Below, piece after piece: positions 41,534 through 51,317 of a stretch of 64,000 nucleotides of DNA; positions within the stretch are counted from its first letter, which is position 1; each line of letters opens with the position of its first letter. The notes beneath the pieces are model-generated. The model was not told the origin of the DNA, made no database searches, and worked only from the letters and a program-made list of their open reading frames with translations. The DNA is from Marinobacter sp. DY40_1A1 (lineage in GTDB: Bacteria; Pseudomonadota; Gammaproteobacteria; Pseudomonadales; Oleiphilaceae), in assembly GCF_016597815.1 (NCBI RefSeq), contig NZ_VCHA01000003.1:124001-188000 (forward strand), given 5' to 3'. The position numbers were made by a program, and so were the translations under genes.

Positions 41534-43413
41534 GTAGTGGCCGGTGTCGCGTCCTCACTGGGCGTGGCCCAAGCCACAACACAATTGCGGCCATTGGCCT
41601 TCGCCTGATACAAGGCTTCATCCGCCCTGCTGAAAATTACCTCCGTGGCACCTGCATTATCTGGCAGTTCCGTGCACACTCCGATACTGACGGTTAGATG
41701 AAGTGTTTGGCCGGATAGCTCAAACGCCATAGCTGCAACTGCCTTACGAATTCGCTCGGCAACATCGAGGGCGCCTTTGTGCGGTGTGTTTGGAAGCAGA
41801 ACAACAAACTCCTCACCACCATAACGAGCAGCCATATCCTGTGGCCGGGTAACTAACTGGCGTACACACCGGGCCACCATCTTCAAGCAATCATCACCCA
41901 CCAGGTGGCCATGGCTGTCGTTAAACTGTTTGAAGTGGTCGATATCCAAAAGCAGAAGAGACAGTGGCTCCTGATATCGGTAGGCGTGCACCACCTCCGC
42001 CTGGAATGCCCGATCAAAGTGGCCGCGGTTTTTTAGCTCTGTGAGTGCATCCGTGGAACTTAATTCAAGCAACTGCTCGTTCAGGCGCTCAAGATCCCGG
42101 GTACGCTCCCGTACTCTTTCTTCAAGCAGCACATTAGCTTCGCGTTGTATTTCCAGGGTTTTAGCCTGTGCAATCCGGGCCTTACGCTCCTCTCGCAATG
42201 CTCCCTGCTGGGCCTCAAAAATTCGCTTCTTGTCTTTATTCAGCCGGTCTGCCAGTGCAATTGACAGTAACGTTACGCCAAGGGCGGAGCCAATCTGCGT
42301 TGCATTTTCTGTCAGTAGGTTACGGGGCAACATGGTGAACTTGCTCATGGCCAGAACAATGCCGCCAAACAACATGAACACCCATGCAAAAGTGTAATAC
42401 CGTGCCGCTGGATCCTTTTTCACCCACCGGACAATGCTGAGTATTAACAGGGTTGAGCAACCGATAACCGCCAACAATATTGTCGGCAAAATCAGATACT
42501 GGTACGGCACCAACAAGCCAGCCACCGCCATCAACCCTGCGGCCCCGGCAATGCAGAGCGTCCACCGGTTCAGCAGTGGGTGGTTTTTCCGGGTAACGTT
42601 GATAAATGCAAGAGTAAAGGATGAGCCAAATAGAACAGTCAGGCTCAAAAAAACGATGATAGCCTGATCATTCCACCATATTGCTTCCGGCCATAAATAC
42701 TGAAAAGCCACACCATGAAGGCTAGCCAGGAACAACGGCATCGCCGCCATGAATACCACATAGTGCAGAAAGCTCCTCTCGCCAACGGCGAGAAAAACAA
42801 ATACGTGGTATAAAATCATGACCAACACAATGCCGTAGTATAGCCCCTCAAACATGCTTCGGGACTGCTCCACCGAATAGAACGCATCCTGATTCCAAAG
42901 CGTTAAAGGAATCTGCATGGAACTGGTGGTTTTTACACGCAGGTAAACCTCAGCTTTCTCAAAGGGCGCGAGTGTTAAAGGTACAACAAAATTGCGGTGC
43001 AGAATGGGACGGTCGTAAAACGGTTGTTTGTCGCCCAATACCAGTACATTTTGGCTCTGGTCATCCGGTTTGAAGTAAACCTCGATGTGATCAAGAACCG
43101 GATAGCCAATCTCAAGAAAGGTGTTGGCTTCACTCGCAGTGGCGTTTTCCAGGGCCACGCGAAACCAGAATACCTGTGGGCCATAACCCAGGTTAACGCT
43201 ATCACTGCCGTTGCGCGTCCAGGCATCCGCGCTTAACCCTGCAACGTGCGAAATATCGGTGGCCTCATCTGGCTCTTGCCAATAATCCACGTAACGAGAA
43301 AGTTCTACTCGCTTGGAATATTCACTCCATACAGCTGTCTGTTCCGCAGAAAACGCCGAGATGGACGTCAGCAGCAAAAGTAGCAGGCAAGGTAACCGGA
43401 AGTCTCGTTTCAA
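41524..43413 (-). CDS. Membrane diguanylate cyclase (7TMR-DISM, GGDEF)
   Basis: The 629-residue protein makes cyclic di-GMP. It has a signal peptide (KRDFRLPCLLLLLLTSISAF), a periplasmic DISMED2-type sensor domain (about 30-180), seven membrane helices (about 185-385), a short coiled coil and a C-terminal GGDEF domain with intact GGEEF. An RxxD inhibition site (RPQD) lies five residues before GGEEF, so product feedback is expected. The start is taken as TTG at 43413, six bases after GGAG; the open frame begins only four codons earlier, also with TTG. Confidence 0.9.
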   Translation of the reverse strand: MKRDFRLPCLLLLLLTSISAFSAEQTAVWSEYSKRVELSRYVDYWQEPDEATDISHVAGLSADAWTRNGSDSVNLGYGPQVFWFRVALENATASEANTFLEIGYPVLDHIEVYFKPDDQSQNVLVLGDKQPFYDRPILHRNFVVPLTLAPFEKAEVYLRVKTTSSMQIPLTLWNQDAFYSVEQSRSMFEGLYYGIVLVMILYHVFVFLAVGERSFLHYVVFMAAMPLFLASLHGVAFQYLWPEAIWWNDQAIIVFLSLTVLFGSSFTLAFINVTRKNHPLLNRWTLCIAGAAGLMAVAGLLVPYQYLILPTILLAVIGCSTLLILSIVRWVKKDPAARYYTFAWVFMLFGGIVLAMSKFTMLPRNLLTENATQIGSALGVTLLSIALADRLNKDKKRIFEAQQGALREERKARIAQAKTLEIQREANVLLEERVRERTRDLERLNEQLLELSSTDALTELKNRGHFDRAFQAEVVHAYRYQEPLSLLLLDIDHFKQFNDSHGHLVGDDCLKMVARCVRQLVTRPQDMAARYGGEEFVVLLPNTPHKGALDVAERIRKAVAAMAFELSGQTLHLTVSIGVCTELPDNAGATEVIFSRADEALYQAKANGRNCVVAWATPSEDATPATTQA

Positions 43414-43582
43414 AGCTGGCTCCAATCACACACGGGCTTGTGTGCCGCTGTCGGCTTCTTACCCAGTATGGCCTCAGGATCATGCATTTGCCTGCACTTC
43501 CTACCATAAGGCGCAAATCGACAAGAAACGCTACAAATCTGTACAGCTTTGTACAATATTGCTCATAAATCGCCCCGGCACT

Positions 43583-46500
43583 TTAATCCGCAGGCCACAT
43601 ACGCCCGGTTTTCCTCCGCACAGCTTCCCCCACCCGATCACCCAGCACCAGCATGGCCGGTGTAAGCAGCAAGGTGAGAATGGTGGCAAATGCCAGGCCG
43701 CCAGCGATGGCGCTAGACAGCTGCGCCCACCACTGTGTTGATGGCGCCCCCAGCCCAAGCGACGGTGTAAGCAGATCGACATTCACGCTCAAAACCATCG
43801 GCATCAAGCCCAGCACGGTAGTAATTGCGGTAAGCAGCACAGGGCGCAAACGCAGACAGCTGGTTTCCAATGCCGCCTCGTATGCCGCCATGCCATCTTT
43901 CTTCATTTGATTATAGGTGTCGATCAGAATGATGTTGTTATTCACCACAATGCCCGCCAGCGCGATAATACCCATGCCCACCATTACGATGCCAAACGAC
44001 TGGCCGTTCAACAGCAACCCGAGAAGAACGCCGGCCGTTGAAAGTACAATCGCAGAAAGAATCAGGAAGCTCTGATACAACGAGTTGAACTGAGTCACCA
44101 GAATGAGCAGCATCATGGCAATTGCAATCAAAAATGCGCTTATCAGGAAGTTGGATGCCTGCTGCTGATCTTCATTTTCCCCGGCAAACTTAACCGATAC
44201 GCCGTCGGGCGTTTCAGGAAGCTTGGCCTGTAAAGCTTTTAGCAAGCTGTCTACTTGTTCCCCTGGGCCAATATCCGATTTGATGGTAACCGTTCGCTGA
44301 CCATCTACCCGGGAAATGCTGCCTGTCTTGTTTCCGGGTTGCAGATCAAGAAACTGCGATAGAGGAACCTGCCCCCGCGCCGTATTGATGGTCTGGCGTT
44401 GCAAATGGTCGAGTTCGCGCCAGTTGCCGGGAACCCGCACAACAATATCCACCTCATCACGAACATCTTCGGGCCGGTAGGTGGCCAGCACCAGGCCATT
44501 GGTAACCAGGCGAACAGCACTGCCAATGCTCAGCACGTCGGTTCCAAAACGGGCGGCGGCTTCGCGATCTACTTCAAGACGCCATTCAATACCAGGCAGG
44601 CTGCGGTCATCTTCAATGTCCACAAAGCCACCCAGGGCGCGCATTTGATCCTCGATCTGATCCACGTATCCGTTGAGCTTGCTGCTATCTCGACTACTGA
44701 TCAGAAGCTCTATCGGTTTGCCCCCAGCCGGGCCATTTTCCTGCTTGCGAAATTCCAGCTCGATACCCGGAATATCCTGGGTGCGCGCAAGGAAATCATC
44801 CAGAATGGCACTAGCGGGGCGGCGGGTAAACCAGTCAGTAAATTGGAACTGAAGCACTCCAACCACATCCGGAGCCATCTGAGTGCTGGCGTTCAGCATC
44901 GAGCGCGCGTACACCGCTTTTACTTCCGGCATGCCCTGTAACCGGCCTTCAACCTGTCGGACTATGGCATCCCGTTCCAGAACAGACAGGTCGCCCCGGG
45001 CTCGCACCTGCACCTGAGCAGAATCCGGTTCCACGCTGGGGAAAAATTCAATGCCATAATTGAACTTGCCATAGGCGATATAGATCACCACAACCACGCC
45101 AAGCACGCCCACCAGAGTAAGGCCTGGGTGGGACAGGAGTGTGGACAGCAACCTGCGATAGCCATGCATCATTCGTCCGCTTTCACTGACCGTGCGAGCA
45201 CGGCGACCACCACTCACGCCCCCCAGAACCGGCAAAAACACCAACGCCATGGCAAGAGAAGCAACCAGGCAAATAATCACGGTAATGGGCAGAAACTTCA
45301 TGAATTCGCCCACAACACCTGGCCAGAACAAAAGCGGAACAAACACCGCCAGGGTAGTTGCCGTTGAGGCAATTATCGGCCAGGCCATGCGGCTTGCAGC
45401 CTCCGCCCAAGCACTTTTTACGGTATGCCCGTCAGACAGGTTTCGGTCTGCCAGTTCAGATACTACGATCGCTCCGTCTACCAGCATGCCGGCAACCAGA
45501 ATGAGGCTGAACAGCACCACGATATTGAGGGTAAGCCCCATGGACCAGATAACGAGAATGCCTGTCAGGAACGCGCCGGGAATGGTCAACCCTACCAGCA
45601 AGGCTGAACGCGGCCCCATAGCGGCAATGATCACAATAATAACCAGCACGATGGCAGTCAGTACGTTGTTGAGCAGATCGCTCAGCAGGTCGCGCACTTC
45701 ATCAGACTGATCCATGATGTAACGCACTTCCAGGGCTTCCGGCAGCAGCGGCTGTGCCCGGGCAATCAGCTCACGTACCTGGGCCACGGTTTCAATAATG
45801 TTAGCGCCACTGCGCTTGGATACTTCCAGCACAAGTGCAGGCTCACCATTGATGCGCGCAAACCCGGTCGGGTCTTTGAAGGTGCGCTGCAACATGGCGA
45901 CGTCTCCAAAGGTCACCACCGTATCGCCATCTACCTTCAGAGGCATGGACATAACATCTTCAATATTCTCGATAACACCGGGCACTTTCAGGGTCATACG
46001 ACCATTGCCTGTATCCAGCGATCCTGCCGCCACCAGTTGGTTGTTGCGGGTGACCAGATTGCCAAGCTGGTCGAAATCGACGCCGTAGCCTTCCAGCACC
46101 TGAGGGTCTACTACAATTTCCAGCAAATCTTCCCGGTCGCCTCCAATATCAACTTCGAGCACCTCTGGAATCGCCTCGATGGCATCTTGTAGCCCGCGGG
46201 CAACTGTAATCAGCTCTCGTTCAGACAGCGGCCCGGAAAGACCGATGGAAAGTACAGGAAACAACGAGACGTTTATTTCATTGACGCTTGGCTCGTCAGC
46301 TTCCCGGGGGAGTTTGCTACGGGCCGTATCCACGGCCTCCCGAACGTCCTGAAGAGCTGTATCGGGGTCAAACCCGGCATCGAACTCCAGCATTACCGAG
46401 GCGTGCCCTTCAGAGGCGGTACCACGCATTTCCTTTACGCCCTCCAAAGAGCGCAACTCCTGTTCCATGGGGCGAATCAGCAGCCTTTCTGCATCTTCCG

Positions 46501-46669
46501 GGCTTATACCTTCCAGTGCCATGGAGATATAAATCATGGGAATGGTAACGTCGGGATTAGCCTCCCGGGGGATAATCTGGAACGCAGCAATGCCGCCAAG
46601 TGTCAGGAAAAATAGCGTAAGCAGAGTAGTGCGACTGCGATCTATGGCCGCATATATGAGTGCGTGCAT
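43583..46669 (-). CDS. RND-family efflux pump inner-membrane transporter
   Basis: The 1028-residue protein is a proton-driven RND transporter with 12 helices and two large periplasmic loops (HALIYAAIDRSRTTLL start, FFPSVEPDS, second repeat QFNSLYQSFLILSAI). In helix 4 the motif is GMLVDGAIV: Asp398 is kept but its usual Asp neighbour is Gly399, a pattern seen in several non-HAE1 RND groups. It follows its adaptor gene by 5 bp. No outer-membrane channel gene is adjacent, so a TolC-type partner must be encoded elsewhere. Substrates are unknown. Confidence 0.94.
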   Translation of the reverse strand: MHALIYAAIDRSRTTLLTLFFLTLGGIAAFQIIPREANPDVTIPMIYISMALEGISPEDAERLLIRPMEQELRSLEGVKEMRGTASEGHASVMLEFDAGFDPDTALQDVREAVDTARSKLPREADEPSVNEINVSLFPVLSIGLSGPLSERELITVARGLQDAIEAIPEVLEVDIGGDREDLLEIVVDPQVLEGYGVDFDQLGNLVTRNNQLVAAGSLDTGNGRMTLKVPGVIENIEDVMSMPLKVDGDTVVTFGDVAMLQRTFKDPTGFARINGEPALVLEVSKRSGANIIETVAQVRELIARAQPLLPEALEVRYIMDQSDEVRDLLSDLLNNVLTAIVLVIIVIIAAMGPRSALLVGLTIPGAFLTGILVIWSMGLTLNIVVLFSLILVAGMLVDGAIVVSELADRNLSDGHTVKSAWAEAASRMAWPIIASTATTLAVFVPLLFWPGVVGEFMKFLPITVIICLVASLAMALVFLPVLGGVSGGRRARTVSESGRMMHGYRRLLSTLLSHPGLTLVGVLGVVVVIYIAYGKFNYGIEFFPSVEPDSAQVQVRARGDLSVLERDAIVRQVEGRLQGMPEVKAVYARSMLNASTQMAPDVVGVLQFQFTDWFTRRPASAILDDFLARTQDIPGIELEFRKQENGPAGGKPIELLISSRDSSKLNGYVDQIEDQMRALGGFVDIEDDRSLPGIEWRLEVDREAAARFGTDVLSIGSAVRLVTNGLVLATYRPEDVRDEVDIVVRVPGNWRELDHLQRQTINTARGQVPLSQFLDLQPGNKTGSISRVDGQRTVTIKSDIGPGEQVDSLLKALQAKLPETPDGVSVKFAGENEDQQQASNFLISAFLIAIAMMLLILVTQFNSLYQSFLILSAIVLSTAGVLLGLLLNGQSFGIVMVGMGIIALAGIVVNNNIILIDTYNQMKKDGMAAYEAALETSCLRLRPVLLTAITTVLGLMPMVLSVNVDLLTPSLGLGAPSTQWWAQLSSAIAGGLAFATILTLLLTPAMLVLGDRVGEAVRRKTGRMWPAD

Positions 46670-46674
46670 ACGGC

Positions 46675-47757
46675 TTAGCCCCGCTCTTCGGAAGCGTCTA
46701 CAGGCTCGACTCGCTCGCCCTCTTTAACAAAGCCTCCACCACGAGTAATCAGGCGAGTCTCGTCCGGCAAACCGGTAACCCAAGCGCCCTCTGTGGACAC
46801 ACTGAGCAATGTCACCGTGCGAAAAACCACCTGGTTTTGATCATCAACATATTTCACACCCGGGCGCCCATCGTCTCCGAGGGAAAGGTAGGCCGGAGAG
46901 ATAAACGTGGCCTGGACATCCGGCAGTGCAACACGGAGGTTGGCGCTACCGCCCGCTATGCGTTTTTGGTCCGGATTTTCAACGGAAATCTCTACTGCAA
47001 AACTCCGGGTCTCAGGGTTTGCAGCGCTCGCTACAAAGGTAACCACGCCATCGAGCGCGTCTCCATCCAGGGGGCGCACCCGCACCTTCTGGCCAGGTGC
47101 CACTTGGGCAGCAGACTGCTGGGGCACCTGCCCTTTGGCTTTGAGCCGGTCGGTACGCACCAACTCATACAAGGGCGAGCCAACCTGAACCAAGCTGCCA
47201 GTTTCAACCTCTTTGCGGTTTATCACCCCTTCAAACGGGGCCCTGGGCCTGAGGTGGGAAACCTCAAGCTGAGCGCTCTCCAACTCTGCCCGGGCAGCCG
47301 CCAGATCGCTTTCCACACCAAGAGCCTCCGACTGCGAAGCGAGATTTCTTGAGCCCAGTCTCTGCACCGCAGCCAGATCCGCCTCAAGTTTCTTCACCCG
47401 CGCCTGCCAGCGTTGAACCCCCGCACCGCGGCCATCTTCGGATAAGGTCAAGAGTACATCTCCAGTCTTTACCGAATCGCCAAGCTCAGCCGCAATGCTT
47501 TCTACTGTGCCCGCTACCCGGGCACTCAACATTACCGAACTCCAGGGTTCCAGTTGCCCTTGAAGCAAAAGCCCTGGCTCATATACCTGCGCGTTAAGTG
47601 TTGTAACCTCAACCCTTGTAAGTGCATGTTGCGCAGTTTCAGGCTCTGCGGGGGCATCGGTGCTTGCCTCTTTGACTTCACCTGTCGCCATCCAGACAAT
47701 CAGGGCAATTACAATGATCACAGACAGACCCAGCGAACTCCATTTTACTTTGCTCAT
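46675..47757 (-). CDS. RND efflux periplasmic adaptor
   Basis: The 360-residue membrane-fusion protein has an N-terminal membrane anchor (LGLSVIIVIALIVWM), a split lipoyl/barrel-sandwich domain around a coiled-coil hairpin (SARVAGTVESIAAELGDSVKTG and FEGVINRKEVETGSLV) and a beta-barrel plus membrane-proximal end. ATG at 47757 is chosen as it yields the anchor; the frame is open to 48087, but that extra stretch runs across the ilvL leader and attenuator on the other strand. It is upstream of the RND gene and divergent from ilvGM. Confidence 0.92.
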   Translation of the reverse strand: MSKVKWSSLGLSVIIVIALIVWMATGEVKEASTDAPAEPETAQHALTRVEVTTLNAQVYEPGLLLQGQLEPWSSVMLSARVAGTVESIAAELGDSVKTGDVLLTLSEDGRGAGVQRWQARVKKLEADLAAVQRLGSRNLASQSEALGVESDLAAARAELESAQLEVSHLRPRAPFEGVINRKEVETGSLVQVGSPLYELVRTDRLKAKGQVPQQSAAQVAPGQKVRVRPLDGDALDGVVTFVASAANPETRSFAVEISVENPDQKRIAGGSANLRVALPDVQATFISPAYLSLGDDGRPGVKYVDDQNQVVFRTVTLLSVSTEGAWVTGLPDETRLITRGGGFVKEGERVEPVDASEERG

Positions 47758-47908
47758 TAAGTACCTACACAGCCTGTATTGGGTGAACCATGGCCCGAAA
47801 GCGACACTAGCCTGAAAATAAAAGGTCGAAACGGTTGCAACCTGATCAAATCGTGGGGTAGATTCTACACAGATTCCTTTTGCTAATTCAGGCCAGATTG
47901 TCGTTTTT

Positions 47909-48001
47909 ATGAACATCAACTCAGTAATTATTCTTGCAAAGCTCGTCCTGGTGGTGGTGATACCTTCCGGGGGATTTTGCGTGGATAAGCGGGTGAGATA
48001 G
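47909..48001 (+). CDS. ilvL: ilvGM leader peptide
   Basis: A 30-codon frame beginning MNINSVIIL and continuing LVLVVVIP at residues 12-19, then a short SGG tail and stop. The run of Leu, Val and Ile codons followed by IP-x-x-G resembles E. coli IlvL (VVVIIIPPCG). It lies 90 bp upstream of ilvG and directly before a terminator. Ribosome stalling at these codons when branched-chain aminoacyl-tRNAs are scarce should favour read-through. The ribosome site is weak. Confidence 0.8.
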   Translation: MNINSVIILAKLVLVVVIPSGGFCVDKRVR

Positions 48002-48064
48002 CGACAAACCTGACAAAAACACCAGAAACCCCCGGCACCGCAAGGTCCCGGGGGTTTCTTTTTT
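47967..48064 (+). promoter_or_regulatory. ilvGM attenuator (antiterminator and terminator)
   Basis: The terminator has 12-bp perfect arms (AGAAACCCCCGG at 48024-48035 and its complement at 48048-48059) capped by an ACC-GCAA-GGT mini-stem, then five T residues. The antiterminator segment CCGGGGG (47967-47973) lies just after the leader's Val/Ile codons and is complementary to CCCCCGG in the first terminator arm (48029-48035), so the two structures exclude each other. Confidence 0.8.
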
Positions 48065-48091
48065 ACGGAAGAAAAAACAGGAAACATAACG

Positions 48092-49792
48092 ATGAACGGC
48101 GCACAGCATATTCTTCAAGCGTTCCACCACCACAACATCGAAACCGTTTTTGGTTACCCAGGTGGCTGCATCATGCCGCTATACGATGCACTAGTGGATG
48201 ATGTGAGCGTTGAGCATGTGCTTTGCCGCCATGAACAAGGCTGTGCTTTGGCTGCCGACGGCTATGCCCGGGCCAGCGGCAAGCTGGGGGTGTGCATTGC
48301 CACATCCGGCCCCGGTGCTACCAACCTGATAACCGGCGTTGCCAACGCATACCAGGATTCAATCCCCATGTTGGTTATCACCGGCCAGGTGCCCTCAGCG
48401 CTGATCGGAACGGATGCCTTTCAGGAAACCGATGTTCTGGGAATGACCCTTGGTATCGTAAAGCACAGTTACCTGGCAGAGAGCGCAGACGAATTGCCCG
48501 GGATTCTTGAAGAAGCCATAGAGTTGGCGCAAAGCGGGCGACCCGGGCCTGTTTGGATTGATATCCCGAAAGATGTATTGCTGGCCGAGACATCTGCTGC
48601 GCCTGCCTACGCACCTGCTCAGCCAAAGGCAACCCGCCCGGAGCTCACCTGCGCCATCGCCATGCTTCGCGATGCTCGCAAACCTTTGCTTTACAGTGGT
48701 GGAGGCATCAGCCTGGCCCATGCAGAAGACAGCTTCAGGGAATTTGCCAAGTGCTCAGAGCTGCCAGCGGTAGTAACGCTAAAGGGAATAGGTAATGCCG
48801 GCAAACACAGTGCTCACAATTTGGGCATGCTGGGTATGCACGGTTCCCGAGCAGCCAATCGGGCTGTAGACGAGTGCGACCTTTTGTTGGTTATCGGAGC
48901 CCGCATGGATGATCGGGCCACTGGCAAACTTGACGGGTTCGCTCCTAACGCAAAAACGATACACATTGACGCCGACGCCTCGGAATTCAACAAGCTTCGC
49001 AATGCAGATATAGCCATTCGAGGAGACCTGAATACCATTCTCAAGGAGCTGACCCAGGCAATCAGGGACACACCTCTGGCGATCAACGACTGGCGTAAAC
49101 AGTGCCAGACATGGCGCACTACGGGTGGATTTCAAGCTGCAGATAACGAAGAGCCGTTGGCGCCCATAACCGGCCCGGCTTTCATCAGCCAGCTTTCCCG
49201 CACCGCACCGGACGACACGATCATTGCCTGTGACGTTGGCCAGCATCAAATGTGGGTTGCCCAGCATTATCAGTTCGACCGCCCCCGCCATCATCTAACC
49301 AGCGGTGGCCTGGGCACCATGGGCTTTGGGTTACCTGCGGCGATTGGTGCGCAGTTTGCCAACCGCAACAGCACCGTCATCAATGTAACCGGCGACGGCT
49401 CCTTCATGATGAATGCTCAGGAGCTGGCCACCATTCGCCGTTACAACCTGCCCGTTAAGCTGATCATTATGGATAACCAATGCCTGGGCATGGTGCGCCA
49501 GCAGCAGGAGCTGTTTTATAACAACCGGGAAAGCCACATCAACCTGGACGACAACCCGGATTTTGTGGCCATGGCTCGCGCCTTCGACATCCCTGCCCTG
49601 AAGATTGATCGCACAGACCAGGTTCGGCGCGGCATTGAAACCATACTGGCTTATAACGGGCCCATGCTGCTGCACGTAGCCATTGCCCGGGAAGAAAACG
49701 TTTGGCCGATCGTAAAGCCAGGTGGAAGCAACAAGGAAATGATTGATGAAACCCGCCGCACTGCCGCGGACAAAAAGGAGAAGATCGCATGA
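48092..49792 (+). CDS. ilvG: Acetolactate synthase large subunit, IlvG type
   Basis: The 566-residue thiamine diphosphate enzyme forms acetolactate and acetohydroxybutyrate for valine, leucine and isoleucine. The catalytic Glu is in CRHEQGCALAADGYAR (about 48), the FAD-region middle domain follows, and the ThDP motif GDGSFMMNAQELATIRRYNLPVKLIIMDN (split in the text; about 433-460) is intact. Length suits IlvG/IlvI. It is controlled by the upstream leader attenuator and overlaps ilvM by 4 bp. Confidence 0.95.
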   Translation: MNGAQHILQAFHHHNIETVFGYPGGCIMPLYDALVDDVSVEHVLCRHEQGCALAADGYARASGKLGVCIATSGPGATNLITGVANAYQDSIPMLVITGQVPSALIGTDAFQETDVLGMTLGIVKHSYLAESADELPGILEEAIELAQSGRPGPVWIDIPKDVLLAETSAAPAYAPAQPKATRPELTCAIAMLRDARKPLLYSGGGISLAHAEDSFREFAKCSELPAVVTLKGIGNAGKHSAHNLGMLGMHGSRAANRAVDECDLLLVIGARMDDRATGKLDGFAPNAKTIHIDADASEFNKLRNADIAIRGDLNTILKELTQAIRDTPLAINDWRKQCQTWRTTGGFQAADNEEPLAPITGPAFISQLSRTAPDDTIIACDVGQHQMWVAQHYQFDRPRHHLTSGGLGTMGFGLPAAIGAQFANRNSTVINVTGDGSFMMNAQELATIRRYNLPVKLIIMDNQCLGMVRQQQELFYNNRESHINLDDNPDFVAMARAFDIPALKIDRTDQVRRGIETILAYNGPMLLHVAIAREENVWPIVKPGGSNKEMIDETRRTAADKKEKIA

Positions 49793-50070
49793 CCACTGAG
49801 AGCAACTGTGAAACACCCAGTTACGACATTACTTGCAGGATGAGCCACGAAGCGGCCGCGCTCGAGCGTCTGTGCCAGGTGGTTCGCGTTCGTGGTTTCA
49901 GGATTGCACAAATGGCGGTGGATTCAGCAGACGGAACGCTGAACATCGCCCTGACGATTCAGGGTAAGCGCCCTGTTGCCATGCTTCAGTCTCAGCTGGA
50001 AAAGCTGCATACGGTTGCGGAGGTAAAGTTTGCTGCGCCGGTGGTGGCCGCCGCCAGTCGTATCGCCTGA
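49789..50070 (+). CDS. ilvM: Acetolactate synthase small subunit, ACT type
   Basis: The 93-residue protein is a short ACT-domain regulatory subunit as in E. coli IlvM (about 87 residues), not the longer IlvH/IlvN form. It shows CRMSHEAAALERLCQVVRVRGF followed by the second strand set ALTIQGKRPVAMLQSQLEKL. It is translationally coupled to ilvG (ATGA). A strong terminator follows; no other ilv gene is adjacent. Confidence 0.9.
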   Translation: MTTESNCETPSYDITCRMSHEAAALERLCQVVRVRGFRIAQMAVDSADGTLNIALTIQGKRPVAMLQSQLEKLHTVAEVKFAAPVVAAASRIA

Positions 50071-50071
50071 C

Positions 50072-50118
50072 ATAGAAAGCCGGTGCAGCGCCACACTTGC
50101 GCTACACCGGCTTTCTAT
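50072..50118. terminator. Bidirectional terminator after ilvM and thiolase
   Basis: Long arms (ATAGAAAGCCGGTG plus AGCGC with one bulge each) around a seven-base loop, nearly perfectly symmetrical, between the convergent ilvM and thiolase genes. Lacks a long T-run but has TTTCT on both sides. Confidence 0.75.
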
Positions 50119-51299
50119 CAGAGTAGCTCTACAGCAACGGCCGTGGCTTCACCACCGCCTATGCACAGAGACGCCACCCCACGCTTCAGCCCTTTCTGTT
50201 TCAGTGCGTTGATGAGGGTAATAATAATGCGTGAGCCTGATGAGCCAATGGGGTGCCCAAGTGCGCAAGCGCCGCCGTAGACGTTCACTTTCTCTGCATC
50301 GAGACCCAACTCATTAATGGCCAGCAAAGAAACCACTGCAAAGGCTTCGTTGATCTCGTAAAGATCCACATCGTCCTTGCTCCAGCCGGCTTTTTTCAAA
50401 ACCTTCTCAACTGCACCAATGGGTGCCAGCGTGAACTCTGCCGGCAACTGGGCGTGAGTAGCGTGGGCAACAATCCTGGCCTGAGCAGTCAAACCACGAG
50501 CTTTTGCCTCTTCCGCAGAAGCTAGCACTAAAGCCGATGCACCATCACTGATGGAACTGGCGTTGGCAGCCGTGACTGTGCCGTCCTTTTTAAAGGCCGG
50601 TTTCAGGTTCGGGATTTTCTCGGGACGGGCATTGCCGGGTTGTTCGTCAACGCTCACCTGGGTATCGCCACCACGGCCAGATACGGTAACCGTGCAGATT
50701 TCCGGCTCGAACCAGCCATTGCTGATGGCCGCATTGGCTCGTTCCAGCGACCGAATGGCGAAGCCGTCCATCTGCTCGCGGGTGATCTTGTAATCGTCTG
50801 CGCTCTTTTGCGCGAACACACCCATCAGGCCGCCTTCGTATGCATCTTCAAGGCCGTCGAGGAACATACTGTCCATCACCTGCCCGTGGCCCATACGCAT
50901 ACCGCCGCGCGCTTTTGGCAACAGGTACGGCGCTTGGCTCATGTTCTCCATGCCGCCAGCAACCATTATATTGTTGGTGCCCGCTTTAATCTGATCATGG
51001 GCCATGATTACTGCTTGCATACCGGAGCCGCACATCTTGTTCACAGTGGTGCAACCGGAGCTGTCTGGAATCCCTGCACCACGGGAAGCCTGGCGCGCGG
51101 GAGCCTGTCCCAATCCGGCGGGCAACACGCAACCCATGATCACTTCCTGAACATCCACAGGCTGCAGCCCGCTGCGCTCGATGGCAGCTTTGATGGCAGT
51201 AGCCCCCAACTCCGGAGAGCGTACGGAACTCAGCGAACCCATCATGCCGCCCATAGGTGTGCGGGCAGACCCGGCAATCACAACGCTGTTATCGCTCAT
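50118..51299 (-). CDS. Acyl-CoA thiolase (second of the cluster)
   Basis: The 393-residue thiolase has catalytic Cys90 (NKMCGSGMQAV), His in NEAFAVVSL and the second Cys in CIGGGEATAV. It cleaves 3-ketoacyl-CoA, here plausibly 2-methylacetoacetyl-CoA from isoleucine, giving acetyl-CoA and propionyl-CoA; the exact chain is an inference from context. ATG at 51299 has GAGG 7 bases upstream; the frame is also open from TTG at 51305. It is the last gene of a three-gene operon behind a LiuR-type operator. Confidence 0.92.
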   Translation of the reverse strand: MSDNSVVIAGSARTPMGGMMGSLSSVRSPELGATAIKAAIERSGLQPVDVQEVIMGCVLPAGLGQAPARQASRGAGIPDSSGCTTVNKMCGSGMQAVIMAHDQIKAGTNNIMVAGGMENMSQAPYLLPKARGGMRMGHGQVMDSMFLDGLEDAYEGGLMGVFAQKSADDYKITREQMDGFAIRSLERANAAISNGWFEPEICTVTVSGRGGDTQVSVDEQPGNARPEKIPNLKPAFKKDGTVTAANASSISDGASALVLASAEEAKARGLTAQARIVAHATHAQLPAEFTLAPIGAVEKVLKKAGWSKDDVDLYEINEAFAVVSLLAINELGLDAEKVNVYGGACALGHPIGSSGSRIIITLINALKQKGLKRGVASLCIGGGEATAVAVELL

Positions 51300-51317
51300 A
51301 TTCAAACCTCACTGATT

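Noticed and set aside
47758..48087. N-terminal extension of the RND adaptor
   Set aside because: The extra 110 codons run through the ilvL frame and attenuator of the opposite strand and would hide the membrane anchor; the start at 47757 fits the family.
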